Below, piece after piece: positions 23,832 through 36,833 of a stretch of DNA of 64,000 nt. Within the stretch, counting starts at the first letter, position 1, and each line of letters opens with the position of its first letter. The translations under genes and the position numbers were made by a program. The stretch comes from Macrocystis pyrifera. Lineage: Eukaryota > Sar > Phaeophyceae > Laminariales > Laminariaceae. The DNA lies in assembly GCA_031763025.1 (NCBI GenBank), contig JASSKH010000024.1:7897023-7961022 (forward strand), read 5' to 3'. Under the pieces are notes generated by a model. The model was not told where the DNA came from. It did no database searches and worked only from the letters and a program-made list of their open reading frames with translations.

Positions 23832-25200
23832 CTGTCAACGAGATCCGCGAAAAACCTTATATTATCCTTCGGCCGGAAGATTTGTCCACCAGCTGGGGCC
23901 TGGGGTGCTGCTGGTGGTGAATTTGAGAGGACAACAATCCGACAATCGAAACCACCGCGATCTGCTTCTTCGTTGGGTGACGCCGACGATCAAGCTCGGT
24001 ACGCTGGGCCGCGCTCCAGCAAGAGGCGGATGGTGACTTGCTTCTCCCGATTCACCGGAAGTCGCTCCTGGCCGAGGTCCACCCCGATGGCGTCACGAGG
24101 GATAGGCCCCTCCGAGTCACGCACCGCTTCGTCCGGCCCTGCCGCCAGGAGAACGCTCACCAAGGGACTGTAAGACAGTAAACGCCAGCGCTAAGGTGGA
24201 GGAGAAGGTGCGTGCCATCGATTTTGATGTTTGCCCAGTGGAACGGTCTCTCTCGCCCTCCGCCTCGAGCAGTAGGTGGAGGGTTTTCTTCGTGTTGGAC
24301 ATTAAAACGGCGGCACAAAGAGAGACGGGGAACGTCGCCGTGCCCTCAATTGTCCGCATCCCCTCGTTGATCAGGACCCGAACCATGTCCTCAAAGCCTT
24401 TCACCGTCGCCATCGCGAGTGGGGATATTGTAGCCTTGTGCATGGGCATACGCTGCACCTCCCCCCAGCGACAGCAGCCGGGATACCATGCTCTTGCGGC
24501 CTTCGACACTTGCCATAAACAGCGATGTTCTGTCGTGAATGGAGGACTGTTCAGCGTGGTGCGTACTTTGGTGGTGCGTACCCGGCGCGTAGGCATTGAA
24601 CTTACTTGGTTTACCCATTAATAGTATAGGATTATTTCTGGTTGATCTCAGTCTGCACTTAAATATGAAGAGTATCTTTGTAGCTCAAGAAATCAGAACA
24701 TACACTGGGTTGTACTTGATGTAGTTGGGTCAAAAGAACGGTAGTACAGAATGTCGACCACGTCCAAAAACACCGTGTTGGGCCACGGCGTGCAGAAGGG
24801 TGTACCCCACTTCGTCTGGGTTGCCATGACATGCCGTGGGGTTGCCATGGAGTGCCGTGGCGATAGCCGTGGGAGTTGCCATGGTACTACCCATGGCATG
24901 CCGGGTACCCCCCACGGCGTGCCATGGAATCCTTCGCAACACCATGGGATGCCGTGGTGATGCCATGGTATGCCATGGGCGGTACCATGGCAATGCCACG
25001 GCATGCCCACGACAAGGTCAAATAGTGTAGAATCCTGCCCGTTCGCCGCGACATGCACAGGACCTATTCTCCAGGCATGATATCATTGTCCATACTCGGG
25101 CAAAGCATTTTGCGATCAGCAGGCTTGTTGGGATCTGCACCGTGCTTGAGTAACAAGTTGATCATGTCGACGTCATCTCTATAGAGGTGGCGGACATGAT
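23832..25200 (-). pseudogene. Ankyrin-repeat gene, dead copy 3
   Basis: Read on the minus strand it follows ankyrin gene 2 in pieces. DVDMINLLLKHGADPNKPAD with IMPGE (25200-25050) corresponds to DVDLMKVLIEHGGDPDRP. Next come TLLHAVAQHGV (about 24800), SMVSRLLSLGG (about 24480), FEDMVRVLINEGM (about 24380) and a tail equivalent to GPAYRARSW near 24000. It closes with the family donor GACAG|gtgagc at 23831. Several frame changes and stops, a CCATGG block at 24826-25012 and an unrelated insertion near 24610-24740 destroy it. Flanked on its 3' side by the main CCATGG array. Confidence 0.8.
24826..25012. repeat. CCATGG block inside dead ankyrin gene
   Basis: About 190 bp of GCCATGG/CCGTGG words replace or interrupt the repeats between ALHVAANGQ and TLLHAVAQHGV on the minus strand. 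Its right edge, CAAGGTCAAATAGTGTAG, closely matches the right edge of the large array at 23789-23808. Confidence 0.85.
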
Positions 25201-25768
25201 CGGTGCATGGAGTAGCTCCCTAGGTCCGTTCACGTTCACTCTTTTTTTTAAGCGCGAGCTCCACTTTCGCACATTTCTTCGTCAGCGCGCCATCCACCAA
25301 ATATGCGCCCCAACGTCCAAAAGCAGGTACAGGAAAAATTACAGGCAATCTCTTCGATGGTTCACGGGTTGAAGAACTTCAACTGCATGCAGATGTCATA
25401 ACCTGCTGCACGACTGCTGAGCACCTGTGCTGCACTGACCACAAAACACAACAAAAAGTCCCGACAACACAGACTTGGAAGCTCGTCCGCCGCCGTTAGT
25501 TTTCTGAGGACTTTCGTTTGTGTGCTCTAGCTCCGAACGTTTCCATCGAGCCAAACTTTGGCAGGGCAGTTATGAGTGCCTTGGCGCACTCTCGTTAATG
25601 TGCCAAAGCGACAGCACTTTTCGTGTCCTCCTTCGGGGCGCGGACCTCGTCGCTGAAGTTTGAAAATGTGGTTTCAGGTGCTTGAATTTTCAGTTTCTTT
25701 TCTTTTTCTGCTGTTGTAAAACGAGAAGGAGGAACGTACTCGTGGACTTCTGGGTTCCTCCTGCTGTT
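25201..25768. other. No feature recognised
   Basis: No gene, RNA or repeat family is recognised apart from low-complexity T-rich runs. Confidence 0.35.
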
Positions 25769-26665
25769 AAGATCAAGGTCGGAACACTTTGCATCCCTAG
25801 ACAGCTTTGCCTGTTGAGCAGGTATTCGTTGGTACTCACGTGTGTTGTTTGCTTAGAGATAGAAGAAGAGGAGCTTTATTCCTTTCGTGCACGGCGGGGA
25901 GACTGAGAGCAAGGCTCGTGCCTCGCTGGGAAAACCCCTGGTTTTCCATCTAAGATACGCCTCCCAAGTACAAGTAAGTACGATCCCAACTCGTGCCTGA
26001 ACCCGGGCAATTACCGGGCTTTCAGCCTCATTCAAAGCAGTACCGTTACATTGCAGTAGTCCACTCTGATGAGCCGTACATGCAGAATTGTGGGAAAATC
26101 GTGGAAACCCCGATTCCACAAGCTAGAACATGAGTCGAAGATGCGGCTCCTAAAAACCCACTCCCACATCTCTGAACGGCAAAATAGAAGGTAACGAAGC
26201 CGGCAAGGTACGTCAAAAAAGAGAAAGAAAGGAACGCCTAGCCCTAACAGAGGAACGAATTGTCAACGAAAGCCACCGCCCTACCCACCCGCGTTTGCTA
26301 CAAATGCGTTCCCAATACCTGAACCCCGGCAATTACCGGGTTTTCAGCCTCTTTCAAAGCAGTATCATAACACTACTAGTCCATATATATATATATGCAG
26401 AATTGTGGGGAAATCGTGGAAACCCCGATTCCTCGAGCTAGAATGTACGTCGAAGATGCGGCTCCTCAAAACCCACTCCCACACCTCTGAACGGCAAGGT
26501 ACGTCAAACGAGAGAAAGAAAGGAACGCCTAGCCTTAGCAGGAATAAATCGTCAACGAAAGCCATCGCCCTACCTACCCGCGTTTGCTACAATTACATTC
26601 CCAATGCCTGAACCCAGGTAAATACCTGGCTTTCAGCCTCTTTCAAACCAGCACCACAATACTGC
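25769..26665 (+). repeat. Dispersed repeat R3 with internal tandem units
   Basis: It starts AAGATCAAGGTCGG. From 26001 it contains three tandem units of about 300 bp (26001, 26320 and 26606), each opening with CTGAACCC-GG-AATTACCGGG-TTTCAGCCTC. A second locus at 46252-46760 is similar from the same start point and a decayed copy lies inverted at 44640-44775. The unit contains short complementary arms (ACCCGGGCAATTACCGGGCT). No coding capacity or known family. Confidence 0.8.
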
Positions 26666-27014
26666 TCGTTTTAAAGCAGAAAAAAAATCATTGACTTCAC
26701 AGTACAAGAAACCGAAATTCAAGGGCCTGGAACCACATTTTAAAACTTCAGCGACGAGGTCCGCCCCGAAGGAGGACACAAAAGTGCTGTCGCTTTGGCA
26801 CACTCACGGGAGTGCGTCAAGGAGCTCATATCTACGCTGCCAAATTTTGGCTCGATGGAAACGTTCGGAGCTAGAGCAGACAAACGAAAAGTCCCCAGAA
26901 AAAAAACGGCGGCAGACGTGATTCCAGTCGCTTTGTTGTCGGGAGGTCAGGGCAAATATCAGCTTTTTTGGTAGGCAGTGCAACACAGGTGTGTGAGCGA
27001 CGGCCTCATCAAAC
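26666..27014. other. No feature recognised
   Basis: No gene is recognised; the sequence is AT-balanced with no repeat match within the window. Confidence 0.35.
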
Positions 27015-27124
27015 TATTACGGGGGTACATAGTTAATAGGACCTATGGTATACATAAAAACCTATATATTTACCTATTTTTTACTAACAAAATTTGGTCC
27101 TGTTAACTATGGACCCCCGTAATA
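27015..27124. mobile_element. MITE family A, copy 4
   Basis: Full-length palindrome with TA flanks; one terminus has TACATAG for TCCATAG. Confidence 0.92.
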
Positions 27125-28144
27125 GGTAAAACGTACTCTGACCTGTCCCCGCCATGAAAATCCAATCCATCATTTTCAAAGTCCCCGAGTCTACGAAATG
27201 AACGAATTTTGTGTTTGTTTTATTTTTTCAAGATGTTCATTTTTTTTCATTTTTCAAAGTTCCTCGGACGCCCGTCTGCCGTGCAACCATTTACGACGGT
27301 ATTCCTTGAGCTGATTCTACAATGCGTACATGCTGCTGTACTGCACTTAGGCATCCTCTCTCTTGGACTCGCCTGCATTTTCTCCAAAAATAAAATGCGG
27401 CCGAAAACAACATCCTGGAAGTATGGTGCACGTCCATCAATTTGTTCTCCCCGAATCCGGAAAATAAATATAGTACCATTTGTTCTCACCCTACAAACTT
27501 TAATCATTTCGTATTGCAAGTGGAGGTAATTATTGTTCAGATGAGTACAAAAAATGGACAACAGACGAGCAGTAATAGTGGTAGGTCCGCACCGGACGGT
27601 CGGGGGATATTACTATTGTCCCGTCTATCTAGGTGAGCTACGTACAATTCCCGGTACCCGGTGTATATCTACTGCTGCTGTAGAATATCGGTCCTGTCAT
27701 CTAGCCATAGGGTGGCCGGGCTGCACCCTGCACAGTTTTTTGTATGGAGGCACTAAAAGCAGAGCAGCGTGTGTCGTGCGTATCACAAAACTTGTACAAC
27801 GTTTTATCTGCACCTCTGGTATGTATATGAGGTTCGAGGAGACACAGCAGTTGTGGTTCCAGGTTTTGAGCTGAAGGTATACTGTATCTTTGATATCTTT
27901 CTTTTCCGTGTTTCCGTCGGTAATTTTTGTGGCGGGCGGGTGCAACGTGCAACACTCTCAACAGCAGAAGAGAGTGCTCAGCAGTCATCCCGATTGCTTA
28001 GCCTGTGAACCCCCGGAAAGATTTCAGTGCAACAGCTTCTTTGTCAATTGCCGCGCCTCCCTTCTGCTGACCTCTGTTGTGCTGGTGCCGGGGTGGTGGT
28101 GGTGCTGCTGCTGGCGGGTGGCGTGGGCGTGGGGCGTGGCAGGT
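27125..28144. other. Upstream region of ankyrin gene 2
   Basis: The frame of ankyrin gene 2 stays open upstream to about 27890 but that sequence (Cys/Trp-rich) has no counterpart in gene 1. I treat it as 5' untranslated or promoter DNA. Confidence 0.4.
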
Positions 28145-29395
28145 ATGGGTTCTAAAGCTGACATGGCCAACGAAGTTTTGTTTGATGCCGTGAGTAAAGG
28201 GAACATGGGGAGAGCGAAGACCGCGCTGGCAGCTGGAGCGAATGCCGACGGATGTCCTGAGCAACCTTGCACGCCCATCATGGCCGCCACGGGTAGGGAT
28301 GACGTCGACCTTATGAAGGTGTTAATCGAACACGGAGGAGATCCCGACCGGCCTGCTGTCCGCGAGCTGCCATGCACAGGTCTAAACGTTTCGATCATGC
28401 CTGGAGAACGGGCCCTGCACATCGCGGTCTTGCGAGGCAACACCACCATCGTTCGCTTCTTGCTACTGGCCCACGCCGACCCCAACGCCGCCGGCGAGAG
28501 AGGCTGGACCCCGCTTTTGATGGCTGCCGCATCCCTTCATGTTAACTACGTACCGATAGTGCGGTTGCTGCTCGAGGCGGGGGCCGACCCGGCTTTAGCT
28601 GACGAAAACGGGTTTACCCCTCTGCACGTGGTGGCCCAACACAATATCCTCGATCTTGTCGACATGCTGCACACCGCATCACCCGCCGCGCTGAACTGCT
28701 ACACCTACAACGGCGAAACGCCGCTCTTCATGGCGTGCTCCCGCGGCCACGTGGACATGACGTCCCGGCTGTTGTCTGTCGGGGCGATGCAGCCGATGCC
28801 CCCGGACCACCGCAACATGCTACCCCTCGCGACTGCCGCGATTATTGGCCTCGAGGGCGTGGTGCGGGTCCTGATCAAAAAGGGGATGCCGGCGGTAGGT
28901 GGCACGGAGACGTTGCACTTCGCCATTTTCGGCGCCGTTCAGCAGCGCCAGACGAAAATCCTCCAGCTGCTGCTCGCGGCGGACGGAGCGGGGAAGCGGT
29001 CTCACTGGGCCAACATCAAAGTCGACGGCAAACGGCTGCTTCACCATGCCGCTGGCTGCTACTGGTGTCCGGCCTCAGTGAGCGTTCTCCTTGCGGCGGG
29101 GGCGGACGAGGCGGCGCTTGACTCGATGGGGCGTACCCCTCGTGACACCATCGGAGTGGATGTCGGCAAGGAGCAGCCTACGATGGATCGGGGGAAGGAA
29201 GTTGCCATTCGCCGGATGCTAGAGCACGGCCCAGCGTACCGAGCTCGATCGTGGGCGTGGCCCGCCGAAGAAGCGAGCGACACTATCGCGTCGTCTCCGC
29301 AGGCAGCGCCGAAGGCCCCAGTATATGTGAGGATCTTCCGGTCGACCAAAAGCGATACAAAGTTATTATTCGTGAGGCTCGTCACTAGTCGGCAG
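28145..29395 (+). CDS. Ankyrin-repeat protein (gene 2)
   Basis: A 417-codon exon starting at MGSKADMANEVLFDAV, chosen because family similarity to gene 1 begins nearby. About ten ankyrin repeats are visible: residues 38-67 (CTPIMAATGRDDVDLMKVLI), 80-120 (ERALHIAVLRGNTTIVRFLL), 120-190 (GWTPLLMAAAS and FTPLHVVAQHNI), 190-230 (ETPLFMACSRGHVDM) and later EGVVRVLIKKGMP and VSVLLAAGADEAALD. The C-terminal part has HGPAYRARSWAWP, conserved in all three family members and possibly a family signature. The exon ends at the donor GGCAG|gtgagc; if unspliced the frame stops at 29422. No signal peptide or transmembrane helix. Likely a cytosolic or nuclear protein-binding scaffold; function otherwise unknown. 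Confidence 0.85.
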
Positions 29396-30117
29396 GTGAG
29401 CAGTACGAGTAGAGGTCGATAATTTTTCGTATATGTCTGTGTCGAAAATCACGATGGGGCCCCTCATCAGCTGAAGAACAATCCAATCAAAAGGGTACAA
29501 GTTCACGAAAAAAAAAAAAGGCAACCCACTTTTTTTTGTTGAGTCCCAGACAGGGGAGGTGCTAAAATCAGGTCAGAAAAAAAACTGAAAAAAAACATAC
29601 CAGATATTTATTTAATCTCTGACAAAAATCCCAAACCGTTAATTTGTTTTCAATTTCGACATGGTGGCGAGTGTGGCTCCGTTCTCTCTTTTTTTCGTGT
29701 ACCTGTGGTCCATTGAATATATATACATATTCGCAATCCCATTTCCGTTTCACGTTTTTCGTTTTACGTTTTTGGTTCCATTGCGAGTTCGTTTTTCTCG
29801 AAGACATTTGTTTGTTGGGTCAAATATAGAGTTTCTCACGTTAACAGCCTGAGAACATTGAGAGACCCCCTCTACCCTTAGCAATACTCGCCTTGTTTTG
29901 CCCAGGGCATGCACCAGGTGTGGATATGGATATATCATGGTACTGCTGTATCCTCGTATGGTAATGATAGTGGCAGCATATTTTCACTAATAAAAGAAAA
30001 CATTGTCGAAAGAGGACTGTTTCGATTTTGAATTTCTGTCGCTGAAAAATCAATCGGGCCAGAATCTGAAGCTCAAAAATCGAGCCGAATAGGAAACAGC
30101 CTCAGCTGTGAGATCGA
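29396..30117. other. Downstream of ankyrin gene 2
   Basis: Probably includes the intron that begins at the conserved donor. The following exon was not identified. Confidence 0.35.
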
Positions 30118-30412
<295 letters not shown>

Positions 30413-33198
30413 GGCGTCAGAGGATATTCATACTTCAGTTTCTTTGTACGGTACCTGTAGGCTTTTTGTGTTTCATCCCTCGGCGGGTCGGCAAAAATAA
30501 AGCTTAGGCTCACCACATTTCCATATCGTTTCACTTCTTCTTGAGCTCATTTTTCTTCATCTCCTCTTGCTCTTGCTCTTGCTCTTCTTTCTTCTCACCA
30601 TCCGACATTTGTGTAGCATGAGCTTCAGCGCTAAGCAACCCGGAAGAAGAAAACCACGGAAACGAAAAAAGCCTTCATTTCACAAAAGTCTATATATCTC
30701 CTTTCTACCTACTTCCGACTTGAGCTTTAATGTGACACCATTCTTGTTTGACCTTGAGCACATGCTATTTTATAGGGTTTAGTGTAGCGCTCGCTGCTGA
30801 GCAGATTTTCTGAATCCAATTTTCTTGGCGTCCCTCAGAAAGTGAGCCTTGTGTTCTTGTTTCTGTACGTACGGGACTACTTTTTATTTGTGGGTCCAAA
30901 CCACTGTTGTCTATCTGTCCTTGTCTTTTTCTACCGAAGAAAGCCTTGGATACATACTGTGATATCGTGCGATGTGATATGATATCGATAGTATTCCTAT
31001 ACTTGTACTTATGATGTGAGCGTGACGTGATATACCCGTCAATACGAACGTGAAGAGGCGGGGTTCGCCGTTCCTAACCTGTGAAGCTGCCGGCCTGCAA
31101 TTCGGGAATGCTCGAACATAACAGCATGGATGTTATGTTGGTGCTCGGTGGCGGGATACGCTTTGCAAGCATAAAATGCGAGTATTTTCGGTATACATGT
31201 ACGTGCCCGTGACATTTGTTTGCTGCCGCCGATAATTCTCTCAAAGCATTGGATTGGATGAGGCCTCCTAGCCCCAGAGCAGGGGGGCTCGCCCAGGATG
31301 GACCCCCGCGTTGAGTGCACGCTCAACGTGGCAACCATCCCTCCCTGAGAGTGAAAGGAGCGTGCAGAATAATAACAAGATCGAGAGAGTGAGAAAATAA
31401 GTAGTGCTCGTCCGGAAGCCGGAAGCCGGAAAGTAAGAGTGATGAAAATAAAAAAAGGAGTGCTGTCTTCCTACCCTGTTCTCGCGTGCTTTGGCTAGGC
31501 GTTCGAGGAATGGTCGTGGCTTCGATAGCATTCGTAGACTGGTCTGACCAACACCCCTGGAACCAACTTTGCACCAGTCCTGGATCCATCTGACTGGGTC
31601 ACGATTTTTCTGTGATGTGTTCTCTGACGCTGCCGGATCATTGAAATGCAATATTGGATTATATGAGGTTTCCTGCGCCTGCCGGTGGTCTCTCACTCGT
31701 ACTTCCTTTGCGTTCTTCGGTTCTCATTGACCAAAGGTTGGGTGCCCCGTCACCCTCCCAGTCGCCCTCGCTGCCAAGCCAAGATCCCTAAGAACGGTGC
31801 GTCACCGAGAAGCGAGCACCCGACACAGGTGTACGTCCGATGACGTAACCCACACTAAACTCCTACCAGTAGGAGTTACGGTAGAGCAGCTGGCGTCCGT
31901 CACGGCATGTTCTTTCCGCAAGGTTGCGTGGATCGATCCAGTCGCCCTCGACAAAGCTACGGGCGGGGCCGATGCGTGGCCGATGCGTGTTTTACACGGT
32001 AGGGGCATATAGCACTCTACTACTGCTGCAGATGTTCTGAGGCGCTTGGCTCGAGGAGTTCAATGCCTCACTCAACAACCGGCTCTGAGACGAAGCGCAT
32101 GCAAGCTATTTCACGCCAGATACACGATGTAAGCGTGTGCTGGGTATCTAGCGAACGATATTGCTGCTGTGAAATACAGAACGCATTAATACAGCAGTAG
32201 GCAGCTCCTTAGTTCAGGAGCCTCGTGAATGATGCCTGGTAGATACTCCTTAGACTAAAACAAGTGCAAACCCTGCCGAAGCACGGGTCGGGTCCTCCAA
32301 AGCGAACCCTCGCGCGGGATCACAAACTTGACGGGTAACCCCCACTCATGGCGTACCATACATAGTGATAGCGAACGGGGCGTCTCCGTGGGAAGAAACC
32401 TGGCCGAGTACAGATCTGGTCGAGCCGAAAGCGGCACCGTAGGTGCGGGCGCCGGGCTCGGCGCCGGGGCGCTGCTCGGCGCAGCCGTGGCCCACGTCAT
32501 AGGGCTATGCAGTATCCTGCAGCATTTTTCTCTGCCCGCCCTATCCTCTCGCGTGTTCTTTGGCTAGGCTATTTAAAAAACGTAGTCAGTCCGTTGGCTT
32601 ACCTTAAGAGCGTTGAGACCGCACAGGGAGGGGTGCGATCATTTTTTGCGCTCGATTTGTCCAGAACGGGGAGGTTAAAGGGATGCTGGCACCAGAGCGT
32701 CCCCTGGTTCCCGGGTTTCCGGTGACTCTAATCTTGAGATGTTTTATCGGAACAGAAAAAAAACATCGCTATCCTAACACGTTGCGTTTAGAACTTCGGC
32801 TGGTTCGTGCTCACCGGAGAGCGATGGTGACTTGTTAGAGGTTCATCACAGCAGCTTGGATTTCTCTCGAGATTGATCCCCCGCAGGTTCTCAACAGAGG
32901 CCTACACCTCGACTAAGAGGTGCTCCAGTGGTCGAAGTTGGTCGAAATTTAGGGCGCACCAAATGAGACTAAAAACAACCCCCAACTGACTGAACGTTTC
33001 CATTTCACTTGCGGACGGCTACAGCTCTTCACAGGAAACTACAGCCCGCGAAATTGAGGGATGCTCATGACAGGGTCTTTGAGGGCGTCGGGTGCGCCAG
33101 ACGGCAGTCGTAGGCAGCGATAAACGACTCACGAGGTGTTTTCGTGTCTTCGAAGTTGCGAGCGAGTACCACCAAAAAGCTCGCAAAAACGCTAAAAT
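30413..33198. other. Long stretch without recognised gene
   Basis: A minus-strand open segment near 31470-31690 (with SQKNRDPVRWIQDWCKVGSR and a possible donor GAACAG|gtagga) looks exon-like but matches no family I know. GC-rich open sequence at 32420-32500 reads GAGAGLGAGALLGAAVAH on the plus strand, low complexity. Nothing else is supported. Confidence 0.35.
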
Positions 33199-33440
33199 GC
33201 GTAGTATCTCTAATTTCACGTGAGATGCCTGTTTTGTTCACAACCGACGGAATTATATATTTATAGTCATGGGCTCTACCGACGGAAACTAATAGCTTAA
33301 GTTGCCCAGAGGCAGAGAGAAGAGAAGAACGGCCACACTCGTCCCGTGCCCCCTCCTAGCTTATCGTGATAGGTGCACAAACGGAGCATGACACTGCTCG
33401 CTGCCGATTGATAGGCCTAGAGGCTAGGCCTACTGTTGTG
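33199..33440 (+). repeat. Block A, copy 1 (YR retrotransposon)
   Basis: Starts GCGTAGTATCTCTAATTTC and ends GGCCTACTGTTGTG. It recurs at 38632 and 39241. Confidence 0.9.
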
Positions 33441-36400
33441 ACGAGTATGTTGGACCGCTGTGTGGTGTTGTTGCGCGACATGCAGCATGTCGCATCGCCT
33501 ACTAGTGCGTCTCGGTCGGAGATTATGGGCCACGTAGCTCAGCAGTATGTACAGTATTTTCGGGCGAGTGGTAGCCGCTTTGGATGTATGCGGGCCATCG
33601 CGACATCCCTGAACGTCCCGCGTGTGAAAGCAGCTAGGATTCGTTTTTGGTTCGGACGACAGAAAGGGTTCACTGGGGTAGAGCAGCAAGTGGATATCGT
33701 CGAACACGGCGCGCCCGTCCACGTGGAGGGGGGCACAGACATTGGTGCGGCCTTGGCATACTCAAACCATAGCAGTGTAGCCCTACACTCTGACAGCATA
33801 ATCGCGAAGTTTTTTAAGACAACGTACGGCTTGGGCGGGCAGTCATATTTCCGCGCAGCGAGGCGCACACCATCCCCGGCCTTCGGCGGTCTCCGCTGGC
33901 CGTGATTTTATCCCCGTCTGAAACTCGGATCATCCACGATCTGACGTTTTCGTCGTCGCAGTACGCACACAGCATCAACGCAGATGCTGACTTCGAGCGA
34001 GCCCCCCCCCGTGGCGTTGGGCCACGTGTTGTGAGACGTCATTTGGCGCATTTAGTACCTGCGTCGGCGGTTTGGACCGAGCGTGCGTATTGTTTTGAGT
34101 AAAGTCGATGTCACTGAGGCGTTCCGTCAGGTTAGCGTACAGTGGGCAGGGGCGCCCGCATTTGAATACGGCTTTCCCGAGTGGATCGTGACCGACCGTC
34201 GGCTGCAGTTCGGCTGGCGCAGTTCACCGGGCTTCTTTTGTATGTTTTCGGCAGTCCTCGAACACGCTCATCGCCACACGTCCTACGAGCATGCCGTGGT
34301 GATGGACCAGGGGCGTATCGCGACGCAGCATGTCGTGGTCACCCCGCCGAGAACAACCGACCGGCCGACCCCCTTTCCGCCCGGGTGCCGGGTCCCCGTC
34401 GGAAAGGGGGGAGGGAGGCGTAGCCAATTTTTTCGTGCGGTATTATGTAGATGACGGGATACTAGTGGAGGTACAATGGTGGCCCGACGGTCGGCGCCGT
34501 CGACGCGCGTCCGCATCTCTAGCGTCGGACCACTTTCGGTTTTTTCGGTCAGAGATCCTTACGGGACCCCCCTCTGCTGTCTTCTCGGAAGATATCACAG
34601 TGGGACACCGTGTTGTGCGTGCTAGAGTGGGAAATTGATACCGTGGCAATGACTATTTCCGTTCCCGTAGCCAAGCTGGAGCAGCTCCGCGACACGCTGA
34701 GCGGGTGGCCTTTGGACCGCGCGTTCGCGTCCGAGGAAGAGCTGCGCTCTCTGATCGGTCGGTTACTGCACCGGTGCAAAGTCGTGCGACCAGGAAAATA
34801 CTTTGTTCAACGCATGCTCAACCAAGTAGCCTGGCCCCTGTTCGCGCGTGGAGTGAGACATTCCACGTGCCGCACGCGCGCGCGGCGGATTCGATTGGGT
34901 CATGAGTTCCACGCCGATGTATGCTTCTGGCGTCTGTTGGTAGAAGGAGGGTTAGGCTCCGTGGCGGGTCGCCTCTCCGCCCCCCTGTGCCGAAGTTACA
35001 TGCAGCCTCCGTCGTTTACACTGTGGTCAGACGCTTTCGGCGACGCCATGGGGGGTTATTTTATTAGGCCCGTTCCCGGGGCCGGCGTGTGGCGGCGTGT
35101 CGAATTTAACGCCGACGTTCGCGCTCACCTGCGCGAGAAGGTTAGTGGTCGGAACGATCTGTCGATTAATGTTCTCGAGTTGCAGGGCATGGTCGTGACA
35201 GCGTGGATATTCGTTCCCCAGTCGAACGTGCTGCCTAGTTGCACGCGGGACACCATCCTGATGCGGGGAGACAACACGTCCGCTGTGCACTGGGTCTCCA
35301 AGTGTAGGGGGGGTAGGGAACCCCGATCGGGGGCACTCATGCGTCTTTTAGGGTGCATGGAGGTAGGCAGCGGATGGTGTTTGGACGCATTACACGTCGC
35401 GGGCGTGGAAAACACCATTGCCGACGGTATATCACGATGGAAGCCGGAGGCGATCGACGGTAACCTCCGCGCGTCCCGTCTCAATGTTGCTTGGCGCCAA
35501 CAAGTCTTGGGGCCAGCGGGTGTCGCGCTCTGCTCAGGAGCGCTGGCAGCCAGCTCATCCGCTAATCGGTTGCGCCGTCGCCTCACCGAGCTTTTACGTC
35601 AGGTTTCCGGTCTTGGACCGCTTTTCGGGGGTTGATAAGGGAGTCTCCGTCTTTCGACACGTCAGCCTCCAGTTCGGATAAGGTTTAGGCGTTGCTTGAG
35701 TTCGTAGCGTGGTGCGCGTCGGAGGGTAATCAAGCCGGTACTATAGCCCGTAAACTATCAGCCGTTACACTTTCACCGCGTGAACATGCAGATGGAGTTG
35801 CCCACGTCGTCGCCGCTTGTTAAACGCGCTTGAAAGGGGTGGCATGGTCGCACGTTGCCACCGGTGCCCCGAAAAGAATTCGGCGCCCTATTTCGTGGGA
35901 CACGTTGCTGGGAGGACAAGGCCTGGCCTTGTCGTGGGACCCGGGCGGCCGAGTGCTTTGGCTGTCGCTAACATTGGGCTATTTTTTCATGGCAAGGTCT
36001 GACGAAATTTTCGCGTCTTCGTCCGGAGTAGTACACTCCGTGCATTGCTTGACGAGGGAGGACATAGCGTTATTCGCGGGGGGGCGGCGGTTGAACTCGC
36101 TGCAGTGGCATCAGGCTACCAGCATCGAGGTTCTGTTTCGAGGCCATAAAGGCAACCAGGCTCAGCAAGGATCGGTTATCGTGCGCACACGCGACGACGC
36201 CTTCGGGGCGCGTTCCGGGGTAGGAGCAGACGGCGGTGCCGTCGCTCTCATGGTGGAGTTGTTGTCAGGATATCCGACGTTGCCAGAAAGCGCCCCCCTG
36301 TCGTCGTATCGGTACGGTAATGAGGTCAGAGTGTACACGGAGACCCTCGGGGCACTCCGCGAAGTGGTAGTGGAAGCAGGAGGCGATTCCAGCGAATTCG

Positions 36401-36648
36401 GCCTCCATTCATTGCGTATCGGCGCAACCACTACTCTAGCGGCGGGGGGGGGAGTGCCACAAAGGGTGATCCAGAGAGAAGGTAGATGGAAGTCTCCAGA
36501 GTCTTCCAAGGCGTACACCCGCAATAACCCAGAGGACACGGGTATCGTATCTCGTAAACTAGCAGAGATGGGAAAGATAGGGCAGAGGCAGCCAGGAAAG
36601 GGTTCTGTTTGGGGCCGAACACCGTAGTATCGACGCGACCTCGGTATT

Positions 36649-36833
36649 GGGGTATGTCAATGGTTTCTACTATTGGGGGTCTCGGTCGTCCGAGACTGTG
36701 CTTGTTAGAGCCCCGGCCAGTCGGCTGGGGGGGGGGGACTCCCGGGTACTGGCAGTACGATAAACAACGAGAGTCAGCGGCCGGTGTCGCGGCTCTCGTA
36801 CCACGCCAGTAGACTCCCCCCCCCGCCGTCGAC
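36649..36833 (+). repeat. Block B, copy 1, left part
   Basis: GGGGTATGTCAATGG through the ACTCCCCCC tract. Its remaining part (GTCGCAGAGAATGA to ACAACAAAG) lies at about 38580-38631 on the other side of the LINE. Confidence 0.88.
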
